Below, one piece after another: positions 23,472 through 34,800 of a stretch of DNA of 64,000 bases. The position numbers and the translations under genes are program-made. Position 1 is the stretch's first letter; the number at the start of each line of letters is the position of its first letter. This DNA comes from Corinectria fuckeliana. Its lineage: Eukaryota; Ascomycota; Sordariomycetes; Hypocreales; Nectriaceae. The stretch is taken from the NCBI GenBank assembly GCA_019137255.1, contig WPDH01000483.1, forward strand, positions 31,472-95,471. The letters are read 5' to 3'. The notes beneath the pieces were generated by a model that ran no database searches, was not told where the DNA came from, and saw only the letters and a program-made list of their open reading frames with translations.

Positions 23472-24408
23472 ATGCCACGAGCAGCAGCGAAGAGAAGGGC
23501 GTCAAGCACCGGTCAGTTTGATGAATTCCTTACGCAAGCACAATCTAAGTCCTGAGCAGACAGCGATGATACAGATCATGTTGCTCCGAAGAAGGCACCG
23601 AAACCCTCCCGAAAAGCGCCTGCCAAACGGACGCAACCGCGAGGGAGCAAGAACCCTGCCAGCAATCTGCAGTTTGAAGGAGGCACTACGTAAAGCACTA
23701 ACGTACTTGCCCAGCACACGACCGCAGCTAATGGTTCTTCTAGACGGTCTGGAGATGCACCTAGTCCCTTGAAGAAGCGGAAGATGGGCTTAAGCGACGC
23801 GAAGAAGCGGGTTCGAAAACAGGGCGATGATCTGGTTGAGTTCATCGAAAGGCAATTAGAGTTGTGTCCGTGAGTACTCTGGAAATCACTTCGGGGACCG
23901 AGAACATTGCTTGACACCCTACAGTGACACCTCCAGCCAGACGACATTGAACGAGCACCTGAACCCGGGCCTCGCGTCAGTGTTGCCGTGGATGGCCACC
24001 CCACCTATTGGGTGGTCGTCTCAGGCTCCGACTTACCCGCCAAAAGAAATGGCAGCCGCACTAGACGACCTTCAGGGCATCATTGAGACCTATGAGAAAA
24101 TAAATTCGGAAGCAAACGGCATCAAGGAGCCAACCTGGATGCGTTGGGAGCAGGATGGAAACGAGTTATCTGAGTTGAACAAGCATGCCATGGGCTTTGC
24201 AGCTCAGACAGTCAACCACATCATCATGCCAGGACGTCATGGGTACGTGTTCGAGCCACCTGAGAGTGCTGGTGACGTTGAGCGGATGGCCTGGGAGTTG
24301 ATTGAGCAAGGGAGGCCAAAGAAGTCAGAAGAGACCTGGGGCATGGCGGCACAGGACCAGGTGAAAGCATTCACGACAGTCCTGAGGCTGTTGCCCCCTG
24401 AGAAGTAG
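23472..24408 (+). CDS. Hypothetical protein with basic, probably nuclear N-terminal region
   Basis: Four exons, 23472-23511, 23560-23689, 23744-23869 and 23925-24408, give 259 residues with all phases consistent. The introns are 48, 54 and 55 nt. The N-terminal 95 residues are strongly basic and Pro/Ala-rich (MPRAAAKRRASS, APKKAPKPSRKAPAKR, SPLKKRKMGLSDAKKRVRKQG), which suggests nuclear localisation. The rest is predicted helical: GDDLVEFIERQLELCP, LASVLPWMATPPIGW, KEMAAALDDLQGIIETYEKIN, and an acidic C-terminal half ending FTTVLRLLPPEK. I do not recognise the family. The size, basic leader and helical body would suit a small chromatin or kinetochore-associated factor, but that is only a guess. 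The weakest splice choice is the first donor (GTCAGT). The other boundaries are well supported. Confidence 0.7.
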
Positions 24409-24899
24409 GCCTGTGTCGTAGAACCTGGATCAGACTGTATGGCGATTGAAGATTTTCTAGTAACAACGGGAATGCCATCCGAGTTGGTGGTCAAATTCCG
24501 GCACCTGAGAGCTCTCATGCGGAACCCCCGCTGGATTGAAGTTCGGTGAAACCTCGGAGCTCACCTTGCTGACTCCCCCAAAGCCACACGCACCAACTTG
24601 CACAGCGCACCGAAGGGGTTTTGGAGGGGCAAGTCCTATCGCGCTAGTCTCTGGTAGGGCTAGCTCATCGCTTAACCCACAAACTGTGCCCTCAATTTTC
24701 AACAACCGCCCGGCCTTTGCAAGAATCGAAATTTCGACACACTCGCCTTCTACTAACCCCGGCAGGAACTTCACCACACAAAGCCGGTTTGTGAACCCCA
24801 TTCCTCTCCCGAATCCCTTTCCTCTACACTCTCTAGAGGGATTCAATCACCTACGTTCTCTTTGCTGACCTCCGCCGCGTCTTCTCGCCAACAGCAAAG
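24409..24899. promoter_or_regulatory. Promoter and leader of the eL15 gene
   Basis: This 491-bp spacer is pyrimidine-rich toward its right end, ending ...cgccaacagcaaag just before the eL15 ATG, which is typical of highly expressed fungal ribosomal-protein genes. I found no clear TATA box. Confidence 0.5.
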
Positions 24900-25821
24900 A
24901 TGGGTGCCCTCAAGTACGTCGAAGAGCTTCAGAAGAAGAAGCAGTCGGATGTCGTGCGCTTCCTCCTCCGAGTGCGCTGCTGGGAAGTACGTTGAAACAA
25001 CACCAATCCTTGTGGACGGGTGCCGCCTCTGTCTCCTCTCTTTCTTCTCGCGATGGGGACGAGCTTCAATGTCGAGCCTCTGGAAAGAAATTCTCACCGA
25101 TGGCACATACTCGATGACGACTCTGCCCGCACACGCAAGAAGAGAGAGAGAGGACAGACACTGGTCCCGTCTTTGCTATACACTCGTTGAACATTTGCTG
25201 AGAGTGCATCAATATAGCTCCGTCAACTGAACGTCATCCACCGCGCCTCTCGCCCCAGCCGTCTCGACAAGGCCCGCCGTCTCGGATACAAGGCCAAGCA
25301 GGGCTATGTCATCTACCGCGTCCGTGTCCGCCGTGGTGGCCGCAAGCGCCCCGTCCCCAAGGGTGCCACCTATGGTACGTTCTAATTCTCCATTGCGAGC
25401 ACGACGATGGGCACTCGCGTGAAGGAGAAAGTGCTGACACACTCGCTTCATAGGCAAGCCCACCAACCAGGGTGTGAATCAGCTCAAGTACCAGCGATCC
25501 CTGAAGTCCACTGCTGAGGAGCGTGTCGGTCGCCGCTGCGCCAATCTCCGCGTCCTCAACTCCTACTGGATCAACCAGGACTCGACCTACAAGTACTACG
25601 AGGTCATCCTGGTCGACCCCCAGCACAAGGCCATCCGCATCGACCCCCGCATCAACTGGATCGTTGCCCCCGTCCACAAGCACCGCGAGTCCCGTGGCCT
25701 TACTGCCACCGGCAAGAAGTCTCGTGGTCTCAACAAGGGCGGACGCTACAACAAGACCCAGGCTGGTCGCAGAAAGACTTGGAAGCGTCACAACACCCTC
25801 TCCCTGTGGCGATACAGGTAA
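24900..25821 (+). CDS. rpl15: 60S ribosomal protein eL15 (RPL15)
   Basis: Exons 24900-24986, 25218-25374 and 25454-25821 give 203 residues, the normal size for eL15, a core 60S subunit protein that contacts 25S/28S rRNA. The sequence is diagnostic: MGALKYVEELQKKKQSDVV, FLLRVRCWE, NVIHRASRPSRLDKARRLGYK, YVIYRVRVRRGGRKRPVPKG, GVNQLKYQRSLKSTAEERVG, and the terminal WKRHNTLSLWRYR. The protein is highly basic. The first intron (231 nt) is long for this window and sits near the 5' end, as is usual in fungal ribosomal-protein genes. The second is 79 nt. The first junction reads WE-LRQLNVI, where a Tyr is common at the Leu position in other species. Codons are strongly C-ending, consistent with high expression. 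Confidence 0.98.
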
Positions 25822-27297
25822 ACGATCGTTCTCGTTCGTTTCTGGTGTGGGTGGGGGAAGCATTTCCCTCAGGTGCTGGGTCTTTTTTCAGCATTGCATG
25901 CTTGGACTCTGGGGAGTCGGGGATCTTGTTTGGTAGCAAAAAAATATGGAATGGGAATAATTCCTCACGAGTAAACAAGATGATTTCTCCGACTAAAATA
26001 CTCACGATGTGACGAAGAGTGACGAAATGTTGTAGTCTTTGATGTGTGATGCATTTTGCCTCTTGTCCAACGTCTGTGGACTGTTGATCTACTATCAGTT
26101 GACGCTTTGCTGGTTCTGGAGCTTTATCCAACCGGTCTTATTCGGTCAATTGAACCAACAAGAAAAGCAGAGAAAGCCATATCCACATTTACTTTGAAGA
26201 CTGGAAGGGGGGGTCCTTTCAGCGACTGCGTGGAGGAGAAAAAGTACGATCACAGGGCAGCAACGGTAAACTAAGTAATACGCAAGTCCTGAATTCAAAG
26301 CTGAGTCGAAATACAGGTAGGGGTGTCCTCGTTGTCCCTAGGTCAAGAAGCTGAGTCCAAGTTCCTCCTCGGGCAATGAGCCTTTCCATCCCTCGAGAAA
26401 ATTTCCACCCCACTCCCTTGTAGAAAAGCAAAATGAACTATCCCGGAAATCATACAAATGCAAGGAAATAAACCATTTATCTGTCTTGCTTCCCCAAATT
26501 CCTCTGGTCGGGCAAGCTGAGCTCTAGCCACAATCGCATGTGGCTTCCAGGTTTTGTGAACTGGGTACCTGAGCAAGTCCAAGAGTTACCCGGACGACGA
26601 AGTGTATTCCCCATTTACTCAGCTTTAGCACGAGACAACGTCGTTTCCGTGCTAAGCAGAGGCTGAAGCCCTCGTCCCTATTCGCAAACTAAATTCCGTG
26701 TACCGTAACGCAAGCGAATCGCATATGTCGTGACGAAAATGCCAAAAAAGCTTGTCGTAGGTCATGATGCAGATTTCTCATAGTCGATTGGACGTGTCGA
26801 AAATGGTGTAGGAGGAGCATCCAAATAAACCGCAAGAAAAAAGGAAAAAAAAAAGTGAGAATAGCGCAATTCGTCTATGCCGATGAGGATCTTGACGATC
26901 CAAGTACATGTACACGTCTTGGCCGTCGCTCTACTGTTGTCACGCGCTACTTGTTAATCCCTCCACAAGCAGCGTCCGAGAAGCAATGGTAGCCAAGATA
27001 GTCGACTGTAATTTTGGGCTCCCTTCCTGCATAATGTACACACGGAGCAACCGTAGGGTTACTGTGTAAGTCGGATTGAGAGGGCCGAGATGGGCTCAAG
27101 GCCGGTGATGTGGTGCCGTTTTGTGGCATGTTGAAACAGAGAGCAAAAGAAAATCGTCAAGTCATGACGGAGTCGTTACTGTGCTGCATGAAATGACATG
27201 CCACCCAAGACACAACCGAGGAAAACCGTACGCTGAGTGAGCATCATTGTACAAGCTGGTTGCGTCATGGATGTAACTGCACTCAAGGAGGAGTAGT
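25822..27297. other. Convergent 3' flanks of eL15 and the PUF gene
   Basis: This 1.5-kb stretch lies between two converging genes and probably contains both 3' UTRs. It is fairly AT-rich, with an A-rich run near 26835-26860. The open frames are short and have no recognisable features. Its length would allow a long 3' UTR for the PUF mRNA. Confidence 0.5.
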
Positions 27298-30200
27298 TTA
27301 CACCCAGTGCGTCTCGCCGTTCTCGCCCAAGTTGCCGATGGGGTTCCCGTTGCCGTTGCCATTGCCATTGCCGTTGACACTGCCACTGCTACCGTTGGTA
27401 GAGCGGGAGGGAGAGAAATTGCCCGAGGTTCTCTGCCCAAACTGTGGAGGCTGCACTGGTCCACCGTTGGCGGCTGGGGCAGGGCCGGTGACTGCAGGGC
27501 TGTTGGGGTAGGTAGGCATGCTCTGGCGGATGCCCTGGTTTCCCAGGCCGGAAAGGTGTCCGTTGGTGGCGCCGTTGCTCTGAACCATGGGAGCGCTGCC
27601 GGACACCCCTCGAGAATGGCTGGGTCGCAACGGTATCTGACCCTGAGTATTGTCGGCCGGGGTGGCCTGACCACTAGAGGCGGCGCTGCCGCGGTTGTCA
27701 TATGCGGAGATCTTGGCCTGGATTCGACGTCCATAAGGAGTGGTTCGAATCTGCGGGAGAATGGGCCGAATAGACTCGACCAGGCGATACTTCTGGTGAG
27801 GCGTGGCATACTCGAGGGCAGTCTGAATGACGTAGTTGGCAAAGGAGTCCCGAAGGAGGCGCTCCATCTCCTGGGGTACCAGCAACTCCTCCACAATCAT
27901 GTCTCTGGATGCTGGCTGGGAACAACGCAGGCACTTCTCGATAACGTTGGAGCTGAACTTGTGGCGAGACAGCTGGCTGACGCAGCCGCGGAACATGCCC
28001 ACGACAGGCTCAGTAAAGGTTGACTCATTGAGATCAATGATGTACTGGACGACGTAGTTTCCGAAGGGGTCCTGAACCAGGATTCGAGCATGCTCCGTGA
28101 TTCGTTGAATAAGCCAGAGCTTTTGGTCGCCGGAGGCATGATCAATGCATCGCTGAAGGACGCAACAGCCATGACGGTGGGTGCCAACTTCAACACAGTT
28201 GTTGCCAACAGCATCGAAGATGAACTGGGCATCAATAGCAGTGAGTTTGTTGAGGCACTTCTGAATGACGTGGTTGCCATTCAGGTCTTGAATCAACTCG
28301 ACCACGCGGAAGCGAAGAGCCTCAATGATGAGATGAACCTGTTGGGGCGTGCTAACGTACTCTATCATCTTCTGAAGGGCACGGGTACCGTGCTGGTTCA
28401 AAGCAATGCGCACCATGTCCTGGGAAGCGTTCTGGATCAAGACAGTCCGCTCGTCGTCATTGCAAAACTCGAGGAGCTTTTGGCACAAATAATTACCAAA
28501 GGGGTCCGTCATAAGCTCGATGACGTGCTGGTTTGTCTCGAGCCAAATCACATGAACCTGCTCAGGGTTGCGCTCCTCAAGCTTCTTCTGGAGGTAGCGA
28601 CAGCCGTGTTGATCCTTGCACAGATCGTAGATTTGGCCGGTGAATGATTCGAGAGGCATGTTCTGGTAACGGGACATGGCTATCAACTGTTAGTGTTTTT
28701 ATGCTTACAAGCAGCTTGGGGATCTGCAATCACTCACCTTCGTTGTCAAGCTGACGACGATGCTGGATGACACGAGCTTGGCTGTCGCGGGGCTGGTTGC
28801 CTTGGCCATAGGGAAGAGAGTTATATCCGGCATAGTTATGCGACGGATGGAAGTTTCCCCCGTTAGCTCCATTGATGTTCATCTGCTGCATACCCGCGGC
28901 CAACATAGGAACATTGAAGGCACCAGCGGGGTGGGGGGCACCCTGCGGAGAAGCGTAGCCGTTCGCCTGGAAGAAGCCATTGTTGAAAGAGTTCATGGAG
29001 GGTGCGCCAGATGGGGATGAGACCATAGACGAGACGGGGGGCGCAGCAGTCGTGGCGCTGGGACCGAAGGGGGCAGCGCTAGCCTGGAGAGCGGTTTGAA
29101 TCGACGGGTAGGCACCAGGCTGCTCACGGTTCGCGTGACCATTTTCATTGGACAGCTCGCGGGTGTGTCCACGGGGGAGAGCACCAGCGGGGATGCGGCC
29201 AAGGCTCGCGTTGTGGTTGTGAAAGTGCTGCTGAGCATGGTTGTTGGCGTTCATCGACGAGCCGGCGGAGTTCTTAACAGTCGGAACATCATTGGCGGAG
29301 AACGAGCTCTGAAGCTTGGGCGGAGTCGCCATGTTCTGGTTTCCTGGGGGCGACATAATAGGTCCACCAGTCTCGTTGGCGTTCTCGGAGATGTACTTGA
29401 GGTCGAGTGAGTGACGAACGGAGCTAGGTCGGCTATTGTGCCCGCCAACGTCTCCAGTTTGGCCTGGGTTCCCGTTGATCGAGGACAAACTCTGCTGAGG
29501 TCGGTGACGGTTAACAACACGGCTCCAGCCTCTCGAAGACGAGATCTCGGGGTTTGGTGACGGGGCCAAGGCAAGGTCTAGAGCGGCCGAGGATGCAGAT
29601 AACTGAAAAGGGCATAGAATGTCAGAAAGCAAAGCAACGAATCATTGAGGAAACGAGAAGAAATAGGGGTCGTCTGGTCAAGGCAAACCAGGTGCAGACA
29701 AATTCGGTGCAGATTCCGAGTTGTGTTTGAGACAACTGGACCGAGGAAGACGGAGAGAAAGGGTTTGTTGCAAGGAGGAGGAGGTGGTGGGGAGAAATGA
29801 GGAGGGCCTTTTGTACTGAAAGTGATTTGATGTGAGTGAGAGCAGAGTGAAGGCACACCACAGAAAATGTGGAGCCCTTCACCGCGGCTCAGAGAGAAAC
29901 AGAACAATAGGAAACACAATCAAGGACAATGGGTTACGAATCCGGTGAGTAAATCAAACAATTGGCAGCGACAGAAAAAAGGAGAGACGTACGATTTGGT
30001 CGTCACGGCGAACCAGGGTCGGGAAGTTCTCGTCTGGGGCGCTGACATGACCCCGCGCACTTGGCTCCTCATCGCCAAACAGGAACCGAGTAGTATTAGT
30101 CTGATCAAGACCAACGTCGTAGAGTCCAGTTCTCGAGCGAGTGACCGGCATCGAATAGCGATTGGAGCTGTCGTTGGACGTCATCGTTAGCCTTTTGAAG

Positions 30201-31850
30201 CGGTGATTGGAAGAATTTGGGTAAGGTTATGCGCTAAATGGCAGAGATGAAATATGAAGATATCGCCAAGACTGCCGCCACAACTGAAGCTCAAGATAAT
30301 CCCAGTAAGATTGGAGATATGACCGGGTTCAGGTGTTCATGCAATTGTGGAAACAAATCCAGACTCAATGTAAGAAATCGAGGGATGTGAGGTCAGGGGA
30401 AAGCAAGATTGAGGTCTTGCTAGAAGGGCAAAGCTTTGGGTTTGTGTAAGGGTGAGGAAGAACGGAGAGGGTGATGCAGCAGCTCGCACAGCTCTAGAGG
30501 CCCTTTAAAGCAATCTTTAGGTGTGATTCACGGAGCTTCGTTGCCTCTGTAGCTTTTGAATGAGCTCCGCTAGTCTTTAGACAGATCAAGACAATGAAGG
30601 GCACGAATCCACAGGGTGAGCTCGACGCATTGGGAGCCAGGCAACCAACAATGCCTTAACATTGCCCGCATCATAATCAAGGGGGTGCGGAATTCGAGAC
30701 TAGCAGGCGATGTGAAAGTGCGCATGAACAATGAGGCGCAACTCAAGCAACTCCGAGCTGCAGTCGGCTCACAGTCACCACCAATCTCGAAACCCGACCA
30801 GGTTCATCACAAACACATCGACAAGGAATTTCGAGATACAGAGAAAGGCAGGGACTTACGCATTAGTTGCACGATGGCTGGTGGGATCTTGACGGACCGC
30901 TTCCTCCTTCTCGTCATCGCTATTTCTGCGCGTGGTCGGGACAGAACGGGAAGGCATCTGATCGTCGTAACCGAAGCGAGTCTGCATGATTCCAGACTGT
31001 GGGGATGCGAGTTGCGACCCAGATCGAGCGGGACGGTTGAACAGGCCTGGAGGGGAGGTCAAGCTCGACGTCGAGTAGCGGTTCGGGCGTGAGAACATGG
31101 TAGGGAAGCCGGAGCTGTTGTCGCGATACTCGGGAGGCGTGGTGGGCTCGGACTGGTGACCGCCCAGTCTTCCCACTTCCTCTTCCATCTGAGCCAGCTC
31201 CAGCGCCTCACGACGCTGCTGCTGATCTAGCTTCTGCATCTCGAGCTCAAAGCGTCGTCTCTGCTCGCGGATGCGCTCATATTCAATCTTCTTTTGCTCT
31301 ATCTGTTCCGAGAGTCAGTCCAGAATTCCCGGGTTCGGGGGGATGACGATGTCCGGGTCCCTCTCCGGCCTCCGGGTCTTGTCGTTCGGGGCGGGAGGAC
31401 TTCTGGGACATCGAAATCGTAGCCATGGTCGGAAACCAGGCTGGGGGACTATTTCGTGGTCGACATACCAATTGGACCTTGTGCATAGTCTATTACAAGA
31501 CGTGTCAGCCAGTTGAGCGTGGAAAGCGGTCTCGCCACCACAAGAGCGTCGGCGACAGCATGTGGCGAACAGAGGGGCAGACCATGTTCGGGACGGCAAC
31601 TCACGTTGTAGTCCTGGGGCTGGTCAGGCCCTCGCGGGGGAGATGCCAGGGAGGCCAAGGAGGTCAGGGTCGGGACCCGGCCCGAGTCGGTGGTGAAGCG
31701 TCGTGGCAGGTTCGAGCGGTGATCGTGGGCGCTTTGGGAGGCGACCTGAGGCCCAGGCATCCTGGAGCCATTGCGAGGAGGTGAGACAAGCGAGTTCATT
31801 GGCGACTCGTTCCTCGGGGACGTCTGGGAGCGGAAGCGGAGGTCGTCCAT
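27298..31850 (-). CDS. Pumilio-family (Puf4-like) RNA-binding protein
   Basis: Six exons: 31850-31605, 31489-31469, 31302-30860, 30167-29993, 29602-28738 and 28679-27298, giving 1043 residues. Introns are 115, 166, 692, 390 and 58 nt. PUF proteins bind UGUA-containing sites in mRNA 3' UTRs and repress or destabilise the message. Residues 1-583 are low complexity apart from a coiled coil (IEQKKIEYERIREQRRRFELEM and following) spanning exons 2-3. About 584-920 is the PUF domain with eight repeats. The first reads CKDQHGCRYLQKKLEE, and later ones carry DPFGNYLCQKLLE, NQHGTRALQKMIE, DLNGNHVIQKCLN, HRHGCCVLQRCID, DPFGNYVVQYIID, HKFSSNVIEKCLR and DSFANYVIQTALE. This pattern is nearest yeast Puf4. 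The tail is Gly/Asn-rich, with an Asn-Gly repeat and ending ETHWV. Start ATG 31850 begins MDDLRFRSQTSPRN. The N-terminal exons could also be skipped by a downstream start at 30184. Confidence 0.93.
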
Positions 31851-34800
31851 GGCGGACTAAAAGAAACAAGGTGGTACACGCCGAATTGGCAAAGCGAGCT
31901 CGGTCTATATTACTGCAGACATGGAAGAGACAAGAAGCATCAGCAAGCGAAGCGCTCGTCAGGGAGAGGGAAGAGAATAGGAATAGAAACAAGCAAGAGA
32001 CGATGGATGGGACGTTGTTGAGAGGCGGGGTGGGCGCGGCCAGTTGTGGGTACAGTATGGCTCACGGGCTAGGGGTGGACGATGGGTGATGGACACTGCT
32101 GGACTACGGGCTTGGGCTATGTGCGATGGGGCTTGGGGCTTGGGGCCACACGGGCCACTTCCACTTGTATGGATACTTGAGTAAAGTACTTGAGGGGGTG
32201 GGAGGAGAGGGAAGGAGTGAGCAGTGGCAGTGGAGGCCCAGGGCTTCCATTAGGCTTCCGGGTTGTTTTGGGCAGGGCAGGCAGGTATCTCACCTCGTGT
32301 AAGGAAGGGGCCGAGAGCAATAGAGAAGGCAGAAGGCAAACGGCGGGGGGGACGACAAATGGCGGGAGGGCAAGAAGGGGTGAAGGACGTCAACCAAAGA
32401 GGGTTGACAATGGCGAGCATTCGCGCTCTCTCTGGTCAATCTCGAACCGTTGTCTTCTTCGCCCTCTCTCTCTTGTTCTGTCTTTCTCCCCGACGACGGC
32501 ATACAAGGCTGGGCTGGGCTGGGCTGGGCTACGCTAGGCTTGCCAGCGCAGCGGGCGGCGTAAGTAGGAATTACCAGTTATGTCGTTCTTGTCCGCTGGC
32601 GCTGGGCGGTAGCAGTAGAGGGATGTGCATGCGCCGGCGTCCGTGTCCCATGTTATGCGCAACCATGACTAACGATAGACACATCGAATACCGCCACCCA
32701 TTTGCCAGCAAGAGAGATATAGCGGACCTCAAGAGAGCGCGAAGGACCTATGCCATTGACCTCGTGGTTGGACAGCAGCTCCTAGGCCGGTCTTTCACCC
32801 GTAGGGGACCGTAGGGGAGGACAGAAAGGGGTCGAGACAAGCGGGTGTTATGCTGTGTCCGCGGGCGAGAGACTGGATGTACCTGAGATAATCACACGCG
32901 CCGAGTGGGCGGAAGCCGGACGATAGACACAACGCGTACAGACACCACACACGCACACAGAGTAGTTCTGTATCAGGCTCTCGATTTCTCTCGCACGTTA
33001 TACCTGGCTCTCTCTCTCTAAGGCAGCGCGCCCTAGAGAACCAGGAGCGACAGACTAGGTAGGGGGAAGTTTGAGCGGCGCGACAACAACAACGAAGCAG
33101 TGAAAAGGGCGGGCGAGACTCCAATACTTGGTAGATGGACCAAGGTGGAAGAAAAGATGGAAACGCGGACGTTCTGGCGTGGGCGTGGGCGTGGAGAGGT
33201 TTCGTCGCGCTTGTGGACAGTGGACACAGACAGTGGGCAGCCTGGGACAAGGACGCAGGGTCGGGTCGCAGGTCAGGACAAGGCACAAAGGATGATAGTA
33301 CAGGACAAAATGGGGCGTGTAAAGGCAAGCCAGGGCAGTCAGGGCAAGGTTTGAGGAAGACGCTCAGCGTGGAGAGCTTCTCTTGGGACCTCAACCTCCC
33401 GACCAGTTATTGAAGAAGAAAAAAACACAGAAGCCTAAGAGGCAAACTGCAAGACGTCTAAGCCTAGTAGTCTACCATGCAGACTCCGGAAACGGGTATA
33501 CTCGTGCCAACTTGCTTGCTCTCCAATGTTCAGGCGCCGGGTGCCAGCGACTCAGACAGATATTATTCTCGTCATATTAATAGGTGCCCAAACCAGGCCA
33601 CCAAATAGTTACACTACGGTCGGCCAGCAACAAGTGGAAAGCCTACTGGGTACTTACTCAGGTCCAATGATGGGCGCCACCATGAAAGCATGAAGGCCAA
33701 AATTGCCTCTCTCCCGGTATAAGAGAAACCTTTGTCATCTTTTCACTTTTCCAGCATTGGGACATTTTTTATTTAAGCCGAGCTAGCCAGGGCAAAGCGC
33801 AGGCCTCTCTAGCTTGATAGGTCCGAAGCCTCGGCTCCTTTAAAGCGGGCTGCCTTTTCGTGGTCTGCGGGCTCAGAACGCGGTACAGAGCACCATCGCC
33901 TTGCCCTCAGCCTTCGCCTTGTCCATTACCTGGGGAGCCCAGCATGATGGCCTGGGGCTGCATGAAGATGGGCGCAGATTCTGCCTCGCTCGTCCAGACA
34001 TCTACGGCCCGGAGACGATACATACCAGGTCGATGTAGATAATCGGAGCCCGGCTCCAGAGATTGCCCGATAGGGAATTGGAGGCATATTGGGGCCTGTC
34101 GGGTCCCCGGCAGAGGTACAGTAGTGTGCTGCGACTCACAGAGCTGTCGAGTCGGTCCCTACCTAGGCATAGAGTTGACGCAGCGACCCTCAGATATACA
34201 GATATACCGAAGTTGGGGAGGAAAACGTCCAGGCGCATCCACTTGGGACTGCCGAAGGAGCTCGCCTCCTCATTGGGCTCTACTATGTACCACTTGGTAG
34301 ACTAGCTGTCGCTCTTGTCTCGCGTCTGTGTCAGCGCACGCGGATGTAGGTAGTTCTTCTTTCTCAAGCCACCCGGCTACTGGCTAAACCCACCTCGCCC
34401 CCGGCACACCCGATTTTTCGGCTGGCAGAGCACCGCCAGACGATGGGCTCCATCGACAACCGGCTTCTAGGAAAATCTCTGAGAGACCGAGACCGAGACC
34501 CATGTGTGCTGCTCCGCTGAAGGCGGGTACCTAGATCTGTATCTGTCGGTTACGGTGAAAATGGAAGGCCATTTTACATGTGCCACATCGGCCTTGGCCA
34601 GAACTTCCCCGATCGCATCCATCGCCAATCCTCCAAGGCCATTCCGTCCCCCTGATAAGATCAGACACAACTTGCCCCGAGCGTCTCCTCCATCTCTCCA
34701 TCTCTCTCACAAAAACACGCGTTGATTGGCGGTGTGTCTGCCGCTCCTCTTTCCACCTGCACGTCACCCAAGAATCAACCCCAGTCCCCGGATTCCAATT

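Noticed and set aside
25101..25207. Candidate box C/D snoRNA inside the first eL15 intron (GATGA near 25113, CTGA at 25198-25201)
   Set aside because: The C box lacks its first two consensus bases, the flanking stem needs a bulge, and the CTGA is more likely the intron branch site.
28090..28647. A 185-codon plus-strand frame rich in Leu, Val and Asn
   Set aside because: It is antisense to the PUF repeats. The minus strand encodes the recognisable domain.
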